Shown one piece after another: positions 55,658 through 64,000 of a stretch of DNA of 64,000 bases; position 1 is the first letter of the stretch; each line of letters starts with the position of its first letter. Source of the stretch: Colwellia psychrerythraea 34H (GTDB lineage: Bacteria; Pseudomonadota; Gammaproteobacteria; Enterobacterales; Alteromonadaceae); assembly GCF_000012325.1 (NCBI RefSeq), contig NC_003910.7:4340001-4404000 (forward strand), in the 5' to 3' direction. Both the position numbers and the translations under genes were made by a program. Below the pieces are notes generated by a model that was not told where the DNA came from, searched no databases, and saw only the letters and a list, made by a program, of their open reading frames with translations.

Positions 55658-57544
55658 TTAAACAATTGCCATATCACCTTTACTTTGCAACCAAATTTTT
55701 CTGTCTGGACTACGCTTTTTAGAAAGTAGCATATCCATTAATTCCATCGTTTCACTATGTTCATCAACGGTTAACTGTACTAATCGACGGGTATTAGGAT
55801 CCATAGTAGTTTCACGTAATTGCGGTGGGTTCATCTCACCCAAACCTTTAAAGCGTTGCACGTTTACCTTCCCACGTTTCTTCTCTGCTTCAATTCGGTC
55901 TAAAATACCGTCTTTTTCTGCTTCATCTAATGCGTAGAAAACTTCTTTTCCAATATCAATGCGATAAAGCGGTGGCATGGCAACGTAGACATGACCAGCT
56001 TGTACTAAAGGTAAAAAGTGTTGCATAAATAAGGCACATAACAAAGTCGCAATATGCAGTCCATCGGAATCGGCATCCGCTAAGATACAAATTTTACCGT
56101 AACGTAATTCAGATAAATCATCACTGTCGGGGTCAATGCCCAGTGCCACTGAAATATCGTGCACCTCTACCGAAGCAAGAATTTGCCCTGAATCGACTTC
56201 CCAGGTGTTTAGGATTTTACCTCGCAGTGGCATTATCGCTTGAAACTCTCGGTCGCGAGCTTGTTTAGCACTACCGCCAGCTGAGTCACCTTCCACTAAA
56301 AACAACTCGGTACGCGCTAAATCTTGGCTACCACAATCAGTTAACTTACCAGGTAACGCGGGTCCTTGAGTGATTTTTTTACGCACTACTTTTTTACTAG
56401 CACGCATACGTTTTTGGGCGTTATTAATGCAAAAGTCAGCTAAGAGTTCTGCTTTATCTGTATGCTCGTTTAGCCATAAACTAAAAGCATCTTTGACTAC
56501 GCCACTAACAAAAGCGGCACATTGACGTGACGATAATCGTTCTTTGGTTTGCCCGGCAAATTGCGGGTCTTGCATTTTGATAGATAGGATATAACTACAT
56601 TTATCCCAGATATCATCCGGCGTTAGTTTGACACCGCGTGGTAATAGATGACGAAATTCACAAAATTCTCGCATCGATTCAAGTAGCCCTTGGCGCATGC
56701 CATTAACATGTGTACCGCCGGCAATGGTTGGAATTAAGTTAACATAACTTTCACCTATACTTTCACCACCTTCCGGTAACCAAGTAACAGCCCAATCGGC
56801 CGCCTCAAGTTGTGAAGTAAAACTGCCAACAAAAGGGTCTTCAGGTAATGAAACATAATCTTTTACTGAATCTTTTAGGTAATCGGTAAGACCATCTTCA
56901 TAACACCACTGATATTTTTTATCTTCAATTTTATCATGAAATTTAATGGTTAAGCCTGGGCATAATACCGCTTTAGCTTTAAGTAAATGCGTAAGGTGGC
57001 GCACCGAAAATTTCGAAGTATCAAAATAGCTAGCATCGGGCCAAAATTTAACACTCGTACCTGTGTTTCGTTTTCCTACTGTGCCTGTTTCTCGCAGCTC
57101 TTCAACTTTGTCACCGTTTTCAAATGCCATTTCATAGACTTTACTGTCTCGTCTAACACTGACATCAACACGCGTTGATAAGGCATTAACTACGGAAATA
57201 CCAACACCATGCAAACCACCTGAAAACTGATAGCTTTTATTAGAAAACTTACCGCCTGCGTGCAGCTTACAGAAAATAAGCTCAACCCCTGACACACCCT
57301 CTTCAGGGTGAATGTCGGTAGGCATACCACGACCATCATCAATTATTTCAAGTGACTGATCTTTTTCTAAAATAACACTAATATTTTGTGCGTGACCGGC
57401 AAGCGCTTCATCCACTGAGTTATCAATAACTTCTTGACCTAAATGATTAGGTCTAGTGGTATCGGTATACATGCCTGGGCGGCGGCGAACGGGTTCTAAA
57501 CCACTAAGTACTTCAATGGAGTCGGAATTGTATTGGTCAGTCAT
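55658..57544 (-). CDS. parE: DNA topoisomerase IV subunit B (ParE)
   Basis: ATPase subunit of topoisomerase IV, 628 residues (E. coli 630). The GHKL motifs are IDNSVDEALAGHA, DDGRGMPTDIHPEEGVSG and GGLHGVGISVVNAL. The TOPRIM part shows LVEGDSAGGSAKQARDREFQ and ADADSDGLHI. It is upstream of the HlyD operon and downstream of yqiA on the minus strand, as in the E. coli parE-yqiA-cpdA order. Confidence 0.98.
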   Translation of the reverse strand: MTDQYNSDSIEVLSGLEPVRRRPGMYTDTTRPNHLGQEVIDNSVDEALAGHAQNISVILEKDQSLEIIDDGRGMPTDIHPEEGVSGVELIFCKLHAGGKFSNKSYQFSGGLHGVGISVVNALSTRVDVSVRRDSKVYEMAFENGDKVEELRETGTVGKRNTGTSVKFWPDASYFDTSKFSVRHLTHLLKAKAVLCPGLTIKFHDKIEDKKYQWCYEDGLTDYLKDSVKDYVSLPEDPFVGSFTSQLEAADWAVTWLPEGGESIGESYVNLIPTIAGGTHVNGMRQGLLESMREFCEFRHLLPRGVKLTPDDIWDKCSYILSIKMQDPQFAGQTKERLSSRQCAAFVSGVVKDAFSLWLNEHTDKAELLADFCINNAQKRMRASKKVVRKKITQGPALPGKLTDCGSQDLARTELFLVEGDSAGGSAKQARDREFQAIMPLRGKILNTWEVDSGQILASVEVHDISVALGIDPDSDDLSELRYGKICILADADSDGLHIATLLCALFMQHFLPLVQAGHVYVAMPPLYRIDIGKEVFYALDEAEKDGILDRIEAEKKRGKVNVQRFKGLGEMNPPQLRETTMDPNTRRLVQLTVDEHSETMELMDMLLSKKRSPDRKIWLQSKGDMAIV

Positions 57545-57633
57545 TTGAAACTCAATTTGATCGCAGTTAAAAGATTTAGGCTATATTGCACATTGCTAAT
57601 TTTATTTGTGGCTATATAAACCTGACTACTATA

Positions 57634-57667
57634 TTAATCACTTAGCGAGAATTAATCCGTTTGGTAT
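57634..57667. repeat. Repeat remnant at the 3' end of yqiA
   Basis: AATCACTTAGCGAGAATTAA followed by TCCGTTTGGTAT joins the inner left part of copy 4 (GATCACTTAGCGAGAATTAA) to its right end (TTAATCCGTTTGGTAT). It is an internally deleted element. It provides the last eight codons and the stop codon of yqiA. Confidence 0.7.
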
Positions 57668-58259
57668 TATCAAGTTGAAAAAAATCACTGATAGTAGGTA
57701 AGCAATTATCAAAGTTGATAAAACTATGGTCACCACCCTCTTGTACTATTAATCGACAATATTGATATTTTTCCACAGCTTGTTGGTAATTTAACACTTC
57801 ATCGCCCGTTTGTACCATAACAAGGTAATTATTTTTTTCCGTACAATCAATTGTTGGTGCAGTTTGCTCAAGCGCTTTCAACTGCTGCATATGATCTTCG
57901 GTCACTTGGTAGACTTCCTCGGTATAAGGATTAACTTGCTCACCAATATAATCGTGCAACAGTTCATAAGGTGTTATTGCTGGATTGACTAATACCGCTA
58001 AACAGTCATATTTTTTTGCAAGATAATGAGCAAAATAACCACCTAATGAAGAGCCGATTAAATACCATTTTGCATTTGAATCATGTGTTTCAATAAGCTG
58101 CTCTAATTGACTCATCGCGTTCGCTGGCGTTGTTGCTAATTGAGGGCAGTAAAATCCGACATTAGGGAAGTTTTTAGCCATGTATTTACGGGTTTGTTCT
58201 GCTTTTAACGATAATGGAGAAGAGTTAAAACCATGAATATGGAGGATGTTTTTTTTCAT
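57642..58259 (-). CDS. yqiA: Esterase YqiA (alpha/beta hydrolase)
   Basis: Acyl-CoA/short-ester hydrolase of 205 residues (E. coli 193). The nucleophile elbow is LIGSSLGGYFA (about residue 70), an acid in VQTGDEVLNY and the catalytic His in EGGDHSFINFD. The N-terminus reads ILHIHGFNSSPLSLKA. The final eight residues, NTKRINSR, and the stop are encoded by a repeat remnant, so the native C-terminus has been replaced or extended. It sits between parE and cpdA as in E. coli. Confidence 0.92.
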   Translation of the reverse strand: MKKNILHIHGFNSSPLSLKAEQTRKYMAKNFPNVGFYCPQLATTPANAMSQLEQLIETHDSNAKWYLIGSSLGGYFAHYLAKKYDCLAVLVNPAITPYELLHDYIGEQVNPYTEEVYQVTEDHMQQLKALEQTAPTIDCTEKNNYLVMVQTGDEVLNYQQAVEKYQYCRLIVQEGGDHSFINFDNCLPTISDFFQLDNTKRINSR

Positions 58260-58382
58260 TATTAAGCTTTTACTTTTAGTTATTAATTTTAATAGTTAAT
58301 TTTAGTTACTAAATAGGCGCTCTATTTAGAAAAGAATAACCATAACGCTTTGACTTATCATCTTCTCGTTATGCTTCATTAT

Positions 58383-59174
58383 TTATAACATGACAACCTC
58401 AGTGTTTAATTGGCCATCTGCATATAAAGAAAAAAGTCTATATCCTGGCCCTTTGCTTAAAGCAGCTACACCATCAACCGTTGGATCAAATTGAATCGAT
58501 GTAGCAGGACAAGTATATAAAACAACCGGCTCATTTATTGGGCTGGTTATAGCGTTAGTTAACGTCATATCACCATGGACATGCCCACACGCAATCGCTT
58601 TTATATTGTCATAGGAGTTAATAACTTGCCAAAAAGCATCCTTGTTTTGTAAACCATGCTTATCAATAAAGTAACCAACATCAATCGGATGATGGTGCAT
58701 CATAAGTAACTGATTTTTATTTTTCTGGATAGCATCTTTTAGTTTCACCAGTGCTTGTTCTCCAACATACCCTGCTGGAGTGGCACTCTTGCTATCAACG
58801 AGTTGAACTTGCCAATGCGACAAGTTAATTTCTTTGTCTGCTTGAAACGGTGATGCTGAAAAATATTTGTCTAATAGTTTTGGCTCGTCATGATTGCCTG
58901 CCAAGTAATAAATAGGCACAGTAATATGACACTCAAGCACACAATCAACAAAATTTTGGTAAGACTGCTCAGTGTGGTCTTGAGTCAAGTCCCCAGTAAA
59001 AATGATATATTTTATGGATGGGTTATCGCAAATACTCAGTAAAACTTTTTTAAGATTAGCGAGGACATTATGGCCATGATGTAAGCCGTCAACTGATGAA
59101 AATAGATGACTATCAGTTATTTGTGCAAAAGTAATAGGTTGGTTATTTGGAGAATAAGGTTCTGTTATGGTCAT
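58383..59174 (-). CDS. cpdA: 3',5'-cyclic-AMP phosphodiesterase CpdA (Icc)
   Basis: Calcineurin-fold enzyme that degrades cAMP, 263 residues. The metal-binding motifs are all present: QITDSHLF, FTGDLTQDHTEQSYQ, YLAGNHDEP, MMHHHPIDVG and IACGHVHGD. It lies between yqiA and yqiB in the conserved group. Confidence 0.94.
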   Translation of the reverse strand: MTITEPYSPNNQPITFAQITDSHLFSSVDGLHHGHNVLANLKKVLLSICDNPSIKYIIFTGDLTQDHTEQSYQNFVDCVLECHITVPIYYLAGNHDEPKLLDKYFSASPFQADKEINLSHWQVQLVDSKSATPAGYVGEQALVKLKDAIQKNKNQLLMMHHHPIDVGYFIDKHGLQNKDAFWQVINSYDNIKAIACGHVHGDMTLTNAITSPINEPVVLYTCPATSIQFDPTVDGVAALSKGPGYRLFSLYADGQLNTEVVML

Positions 59175-59196
59175 AAATTAATACTTCATCAGTTAA

Positions 59197-59240
59197 CTCT
59201 TTATAATTAGCTCTTTATAAATTAGCTCTTTATAAATTAA
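59197..59240. repeat. Three short tandem units at the 3' end of yqiB
   Basis: CTCTTTATAATTAG (14 bases), CTCTTTATAAATTAG (15) and CTCTTTATAAATTAA (15) stand in tandem from 59197. The third unit contains the yqiB stop codon. Confidence 0.85.
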
Positions 59241-59731
59241 GAGTGCAGCTCTACATTTACTTGCCCTAAGCGTAAGCATAAATGTAGCCATTCATTTAAA
59301 AACTGATTGATTTGTTGTTTTTCATCTTGTTGGTGCATTTGACTATTAGGGTAATCGTAACGAGGCTTTACCTGCCTGATGTCCTGTGTTGAAAGAACTT
59401 CCGCCATACGAGCATCATGATATAACCGAATAGTCATGCGTGGATGAAGTGCAGTGGCAACAATGTTCGGAATATTTTTAAAAGATGAGCTTAAACTATC
59501 TTGCTCAAAACAGATAACAGAGGTGTAACGAGTTACTTCTGTTATCGTTACGCTATAGGAGAGGAAGTCACTGATAAAAAATTGTCGAATTTCACTAAGT
59601 GCCGTTTTACCTGCTAATACTTTTTGCAGTAACATATAATTGTTGGCACACAAGGTCATCAAACTAACTAAGTTAGGTTGGTAACTTTTTCTACCTGCGT
59701 TATTAAACGCTTTGTTAGGAAAAAAACTCAT
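59237..59731 (-). CDS. yqiB: DUF1249 protein YqiB
   Basis: A 164-residue cytoplasmic protein of the DUF1249 family. The N-terminal YQPNLVSLMTLCANNYMLLQ (residues 17-36), RYTSVICFEQDS and a YPNSQMHQQDEKQQINQFLNEWLHLC ending are typical. The function is unknown. It lies between nudF and cpdA, the same order as in E. coli. Confidence 0.9.
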   Translation of the reverse strand: MSFFPNKAFNNAGRKSYQPNLVSLMTLCANNYMLLQKVLAGKTALSEIRQFFISDFLSYSVTITEVTRYTSVICFEQDSLSSSFKNIPNIVATALHPRMTIRLYHDARMAEVLSTQDIRQVKPRYDYPNSQMHQQDEKQQINQFLNEWLHLCLRLGQVNVELHS

Positions 59732-59810
59732 GGTTGCCTCTTAACTGCCATTTCAAACACTAATATCTTTAGAAATATTACTTCCAGTGGCATGACTATT
59801 TAGTGCTTGT

Positions 59811-60458
59811 CTATTGAATCGATAACGATTGATAGTTCAGTGCCAGCCATTGTAACCCGATAATAGTAGCTGCGTTAGTGATTTTGCCATCGGTCAATAG
59901 CGCCAAAGCTTGAGTGCGACTGACAATATGTAACAAAATATCTTCATTTTCTTCAGGCAAACCATGAATAGCACCATCCGTTACTAGATCACTATTAAAG
60001 TGCGCTAAATATAGGTGAATCCGCTCACTCATACCGCCAGGGCTAGAAAGATATTGCATCATAGGTACTAAATCATTAGGGCAAAGTGTTAAATTAGTTT
60101 CCTCTTTGGCCTCTCTTATAGCGACTTCTATTGGCGTTTCATTTTCGTCAAACATCCCCGCAATAAATTCTAATAACCAAGGACTGTCATCCCCTCTTAA
60201 AGCACCAGGTCTAAACTGCTCTATCAATAGCACCTTATCTTGCTTTGCATCATAAGGCATGACGACCACAGCATCACCACGTTCAAAAACTTCTCGGGTA
60301 AATAGCTGACTTTGCTCTCCCGAAAAAAGTTTATGCTGCAGTGAATATTCATTCATCTTAAAAAAGCCCTGATATTTCGTTACCACTGAGTGCACAGACA
60401 CCTGTTCATTATCAAACTTCAGCATAGCATCCGGCTTATTTTTATTACTTTTCATCAA
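59811..60458 (-). CDS. nudF: ADP-ribose pyrophosphatase NudF (Nudix)
   Basis: Hydrolyses ADP-ribose to AMP and ribose-5-phosphate. The 215-residue product has the Nudix box GMFDENETPIEVAIREAKEE (about residues 106-125), with the usual Gly after EE replaced by TN, and a C-terminal SPGGMSERIHLYLAHFNSDL block typical of ADP-ribose enzymes. It is divergent from tolC across a 140-base spacer. Two adjacent ATG codons begin the frame. Confidence 0.92.
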   Translation of the reverse strand: MMKSNKNKPDAMLKFDNEQVSVHSVVTKYQGFFKMNEYSLQHKLFSGEQSQLFTREVFERGDAVVVMPYDAKQDKVLLIEQFRPGALRGDDSPWLLEFIAGMFDENETPIEVAIREAKEETNLTLCPNDLVPMMQYLSSPGGMSERIHLYLAHFNSDLVTDGAIHGLPEENEDILLHIVSRTQALALLTDGKITNAATIIGLQWLALNYQSLSIQ

Positions 60459-60598
60459 GTATCTCTTTTTAATAATAATTTGTTACACTAGTAAACAGTT
60501 ATTTTATTTGGTTAATTTAAAAATCCATGTAGGATACTCTACCAGCGAATATCTATAAATATAGAACAAGAGTAATACACCCAAGGAATTCCTTACTC

Positions 60599-61948
60599 AT
60601 GAATAAAACACTAAGCACACTAATTATAGCGATAACTACTGCTATTAGTAGTACACAAGCACAGGCTGATGATTTACTTACCGTTTATCAACAGGCTTTA
60701 TTAAACGATCCTGTGGTACTTAAATCACAAGCTCAGTTTATGATAGTAAAAGAAGATATAGTACAAGCACGCTCTGCTTTATTACCACAAATTTCTGCTA
60801 ATGGTGGCTACTCTATAGGTGAACAAGAGTTTGTCGGCACTGATAACACTTCAATTATCAATCAAGAGTCAGACAGCTTAACGTATGGCGCTAGCTTAAA
60901 TATGCAGCTTTATCATCACGATAGCTGGTTACGTTTAAATAATGCAGAAAAAGCAGCCCATCAAAGTGATTTAACTTATCAAGTAGCAAAGCAAGATTTA
61001 ATTACTCGCGTTGCTAAGGCTTATTTTGATTTACTTAGCACTAAAGATGATCTCGTTTTTGCTACCGCTGAAAAAGATGCCATTGCTCGTCAACTTGAGC
61101 AAACTAAGCAACGCTTTTCAGTTGGGTTAACCGCTATTACTGATGTATATGAAGCACAAGCACAATTTGATAGTGCTGTTACCGAAGAGATTCGTGCGGA
61201 AAATGCGATTTTCCAAGCCGAAGAAGAACTACGAGTAATAACGAATAGCTACCCTAAAAACGTTAGTGTATTAAATACTCAACGTTTCAGTACTAGTACT
61301 CCGGTGCCAAATAGCGCTGATGAGTGGCAAGTCACTGCAGAAGCGAAAAACCTCGACTTAATTACCGCTAAAGTAGGCATAGATATCGCGCAAGATAATA
61401 TCGATATTGCCCGCGCTGGTCATTATCCTACGCTAGACTTTGGTGCAAACTATAATGGCAAGGATGAAGAGCAAACGATTGGAAGTGCGGCATCCGCAGA
61501 CTTACCTGGCGTTAATGGTTACTCGATAGGCGTACAGTTAAATGTTCCTATTTATTCAGGTGGCGCTATTCAAAGTTCAGTGCGTAAAGCACAAAATAGC
61601 TTTGTATTTGCTAGCCAAGATTTATCTTTAACACACCGTAGCGTAGTTCGCACAACCCGTAATGCTTACAATACGGTAATTGCTGCTATTTCGGCTATCA
61701 AAGCATTTGAACAATCGGTATTAAGTGCTCAAAAAGCTCTTGAAGCGACTGAAGCTGGTTTTGAAGTGGGTACTCGTACTATTGTTGATGTATTAGATAG
61801 CACGCGTAATTTATATAACGCTAAACGTAATTTATCATCAACGCGTTATGCTTATATCCAAAACGTTTTATTATTAAAACGTGCTGCAGGTACAATCACT
61901 GATCAAGATATAAATGCTATTAACTCTGGTTTGATGGTCGCTAATTAG
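60599..61948 (+). CDS. tolC: Outer-membrane channel TolC
   Basis: Outer-membrane exit duct for efflux and type I secretion. The 449-residue product has a signal peptide (MNKTLSTLIIAITTAIS) and two long alpha-hairpin repeats (LTVYQQALLNDPVVLKSQA and the matching YSIGVQLNVPIYSGGAIQ region). Late signature residues are VGTRTIVDVLDSTRNLYNAKRNL. It is the likely partner for the two HlyD adaptors elsewhere in the window. Confidence 0.95.
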   Translation: MNKTLSTLIIAITTAISSTQAQADDLLTVYQQALLNDPVVLKSQAQFMIVKEDIVQARSALLPQISANGGYSIGEQEFVGTDNTSIINQESDSLTYGASLNMQLYHHDSWLRLNNAEKAAHQSDLTYQVAKQDLITRVAKAYFDLLSTKDDLVFATAEKDAIARQLEQTKQRFSVGLTAITDVYEAQAQFDSAVTEEIRAENAIFQAEEELRVITNSYPKNVSVLNTQRFSTSTPVPNSADEWQVTAEAKNLDLITAKVGIDIAQDNIDIARAGHYPTLDFGANYNGKDEEQTIGSAASADLPGVNGYSIGVQLNVPIYSGGAIQSSVRKAQNSFVFASQDLSLTHRSVVRTTRNAYNTVIAAISAIKAFEQSVLSAQKALEATEAGFEVGTRTIVDVLDSTRNLYNAKRNLSSTRYAYIQNVLLLKRAAGTITDQDINAINSGLMVAN

Positions 61949-61974
61949 TCGCTCATAACCCATTGTTTACAATC

Positions 61975-62016
61975 AAAGTGACAAGTAGATTACAACGCTA
62001 CTTGTCACTTTTTTTT
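61975..62016 (+). terminator. Terminator of tolC
   Basis: AAAGTGACAAGTAG pairs with CTACTTGTCACTTT over 14 bases with a 9-base loop, followed by several T. Confidence 0.93.
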
Positions 62017-62050
62017 ATAATAATACTTATATAACTTTAGTTTATTTTAT

Positions 62051-63145
62051 TTACATCAAACTTCTAAAAAACGTTACCAGCTCTTTTGCTTCTCGCTCAA
62101 CTGAATAATGTTCTAAAACCCGCTCACGGCCATCACGCCCCATTTGCATTAGTTTCTCTTCATCAGCTAATAACAGCGACATTTTTTCGGTAACTGCGTC
62201 TAAATCATTAATAGGCACAACGTAACCATCAACACCTTGACGCACAACTTCAGGCCAAGCACCCGCCTCGCTGGCCAATACTGCTGCACCACTACTCATA
62301 GCTTCTAAAATAGTTAAACCGAAACCTTCATTTTCACTCAAGGCAACGACTAATGACAAACTGCTAAATATTTTAGGAATATCAGCAAAGTTTTGCTCCC
62401 CAGCAAACACGATACGTTCAGTTAACCCAGCTTGGTCAATTTTACTTTGTAATTCATTGACAAAGCTTTCATTGCTCGAAGATATTGAGCCAACAATCAC
62501 CGCTGTATAATCAGGTCTATCTTTTAATATGTCGATGCACGATTCAACAAATAGGTGCACCCCTTTCTGCTTACGGACTCGCCCTAATATAGCAATGCCC
62601 TTTTTACCTTTAGCGCTATTTTCTGGAAGTAAACCAAGAGATTGCCACGCTTTACTTTTATCTGTTGCTGGCAGATAAATATCCGTTTTTACTCCATGGT
62701 AAATAATAGCATCAGGTTTTCGGTGTAAATAACTTGCTGAGGCTTTACACATAGCAAGTACCGCATCCATTCTATCCGTTAGCCATAATGTAAAACCTGA
62801 TCGATAACGCTGAGCTGCACTACTAAAAACAATTTTTAATTTAACGCGAAATACATATTTTAATAATAGAGCTTGGATCATCTCATCAACACGACGGGCA
62901 TGAAAAATTCTAAACTTACCTTTAGGGAGTGGCTTTGTAGATAAATTCGCAACTTGCCAAAAGCTAATCGATAATGATTCATCAGGTAAATGATGCTTAC
63001 CCATCACTCGTAAATTGATCAAACTTTGCTCATGAGACAAAACTTGCAACATAGTTGATGTTACGCCAGAAAAATTAGAGTTTGAATTACCGATGATCAA
63101 TTCAATCTCTTGTTCATTGACGACATTTTTTTCTCTTTGAACCAT
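62051..63145 (-). CDS. Glycosyltransferase family 4 protein
   Basis: A 364-residue GT-B fold glycosyltransferase. The C-terminal half has GRVRKQKGVHLFVESCIDIL, AGEQNFADIPKIFSSL and the donor-binding ENEGFGLTILEAMSSGAAVLASEAGAWPEVV (about residues 280-310). The N-terminal half contains IIGNSNSNFSGVTSTM. I chose the ATG at 63145 (MVQREKN). It is divergent from an lpxL-like acyltransferase, so a role in lipopolysaccharide core assembly is plausible but unproven. Confidence 0.88.
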   Translation of the reverse strand: MVQREKNVVNEQEIELIIGNSNSNFSGVTSTMLQVLSHEQSLINLRVMGKHHLPDESLSISFWQVANLSTKPLPKGKFRIFHARRVDEMIQALLLKYVFRVKLKIVFSSAAQRYRSGFTLWLTDRMDAVLAMCKASASYLHRKPDAIIYHGVKTDIYLPATDKSKAWQSLGLLPENSAKGKKGIAILGRVRKQKGVHLFVESCIDILKDRPDYTAVIVGSISSSNESFVNELQSKIDQAGLTERIVFAGEQNFADIPKIFSSLSLVVALSENEGFGLTILEAMSSGAAVLASEAGAWPEVVRQGVDGYVVPINDLDAVTEKMSLLLADEEKLMQMGRDGRERVLEHYSVEREAKELVTFFRSLM

Positions 63146-63275
63146 AGCGACCAGCAATTAATAGTATGTAAAATAATACTCACCATTCTACTTGAAAGCA
63201 GATAATAAGTTAATTGCCTATTTAAAAGTAACTTAGGTATAATCATGAACCTACATATTCCTCAGAGAGAACACT

Positions 63276-64000
63276 GTGAGTAGCAATAAAGTTTTACAGC
63301 CAGATTTTAAATTGTCTTTTTTATTACCCAAATATTGGCTTACATGGTTAGGCGTTTTTATTCTTTACACTATTTCATGGCTGCCTTTCAAACTTCAGCT
63401 GTTCATGGGACGTATGCTCGGCCGATTATTAATGAAAATTGGCTCCAAGCGTAAACACGTAGCCTTAACGAACCTTAGATTATGCTTTCCAGACAAAAGT
63501 GAAGATGAATTACAAATATTATTAAAGAAAAACTTTGAAAATACAGGCATTGCACTTTTTGAAACCGGCATGGGCTGGTGGTGGCCTGATTGGCGAGTAA
63601 AACGAAAGTTTAAAGTCAAAGGTTTAGAGCACCTTGAAAAAGCACGTAAAGAAGGCAATGGCGTTTTACTGCTTGCGATGCATTATTTAAGTGTCGAAAT
63701 GAATGCAAGAGGCGTTGGTTATGGCCACCCTATGGTTGTTTTTTATCGTCCTCATAATAATCAATTGATGGAGTTCTTTCAGTTCAGAGGTCGAGGTCGT
63801 TCGAATAAGTACATGTTAGGTAAGCGTGATGTAAAAGGCTTAATGAAAGCGCTAAGAGATGGCGAAGCATGTATTTACTTACCCGATCAAGACTATGGCA
63901 GAAATCGTAGTGTTTTTGTGCCGTTTTTTGGTGTTAAAGAGGCAGCAACGACAACGGGTACTTTAATCTTTGCTCGTCAAAAAAATGTAGAAACCATGAT
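63276..64000 (+). CDS. Lipid A biosynthesis acyltransferase (LpxL/LpxM family), 3' end cut off
   Basis: Frame open to the window end (241 codons). It starts with GTG at 63276 after GAGAGA; no ATG lies nearby in frame. Translation gives a hydrophobic N-terminus (YWLTWLGVFILYTISWLPF), TNLRLCFPD, the catalytic HYLSVE (H-x4-E) and YLPDQDYGRNRSVFVPFFG, all of the lysophospholipid acyltransferase family that adds secondary acyl chains to lipid A. LpxL versus LpxM or LpxP cannot be decided. Confidence 0.87.
   Translation, partial: MSSNKVLQPDFKLSFLLPKYWLTWLGVFILYTISWLPFKLQLFMGRMLGRLLMKIGSKRKHVALTNLRLCFPDKSEDELQILLKKNFENTGIALFETGMGWWWPDWRVKRKFKVKGLEHLEKARKEGNGVLLLAMHYLSVEMNARGVGYGHPMVVFYRPHNNQLMEFFQFRGRGRSNKYMLGKRDVKGLMKALRDGEACIYLPDQDYGRNRSVFVPFFGVKEAATTTGTLIFARQKNVETM

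Overview
The window reads as chromosomal DNA of a cold-adapted marine gammaproteobacterium of the Alteromonadales, most likely a Colwellia-type organism. This is an inference from AT-rich sequence, protein resemblance and gene order; no database search was run. Several blocks follow the Escherichia coli order: nadB divergent from rpoE-rseA-rseB-rseC-lepA; trmB-yggL divergent from mutY-yggX; argP divergent from argO; and tolC divergent from nudF-yqiB-cpdA-yqiA-parE. I see no prophage, IS transposase or CRISPR array.

Layout. 0-9.3 kb: lepA (cut by the edge), the sigma-E regulon head, nadB, sdhE with a ygfX-like partner, ygfZ and slyD. 9.4-15.2 kb: recA with a LexA-controlled promoter, argP/argO and mutS. 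15.2-24.4 kb: a tRNA-Phe gene, a DUF1289 protein, a SulP transporter, a GntR regulator, an HtrA-like lipoprotein protease, trmB, yggL, mutY, yggX, then a second identical tRNA-Phe and a tRNA-Thr. 24.6-31.7 kb: an accessory stretch with a DUF4136 lipoprotein, two paralogous short-chain dehydrogenases around an AraC regulator, norE/norF-like genes, a His-rich DnrO-like periplasmic protein, a LysR regulator and a small exported protein. 31.7-45.1 kb: an HlyD/DUF2955 efflux pair and a signalling and transport block (HD-GYP response regulator, a 1683-residue hybrid kinase, a double-receiver protein, a symporter fused to a solute-binding domain, an N-formylglutamate amidohydrolase-like protein). 45.6-57.5 kb: a yeeN-type gene, a frameshifted metallophosphoesterase, parC, two overlapping GGDEF genes, a second HlyD operon and parE. 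57.6-64 kb: yqiA, cpdA, yqiB, nudF, tolC, a glycosyltransferase and the start of an lpxL-like acyltransferase.

The main structure not explained by genes is a dispersed family of non-coding elements of about 265 bp. There are four full copies, at 4887, 20115, 20797 and 50233, plus several solo ends. Each has imperfect terminal inverted repeats and inner inverted repeats. The arms differ between copies but still pair within a copy, which points to selection on a folded DNA or RNA form or to repair between arms. One remnant supplies the last codons and stop of yqiA. Other items of note are a 10-bp tandem duplication that breaks the metallophosphoesterase, a GGDEF protein with a degenerate active site but an intact I-site, a pseudo-receiver lacking its aspartate, a symporter/binding-protein fusion, and a decayed duplicate of the tRNA-Thr 3' end.
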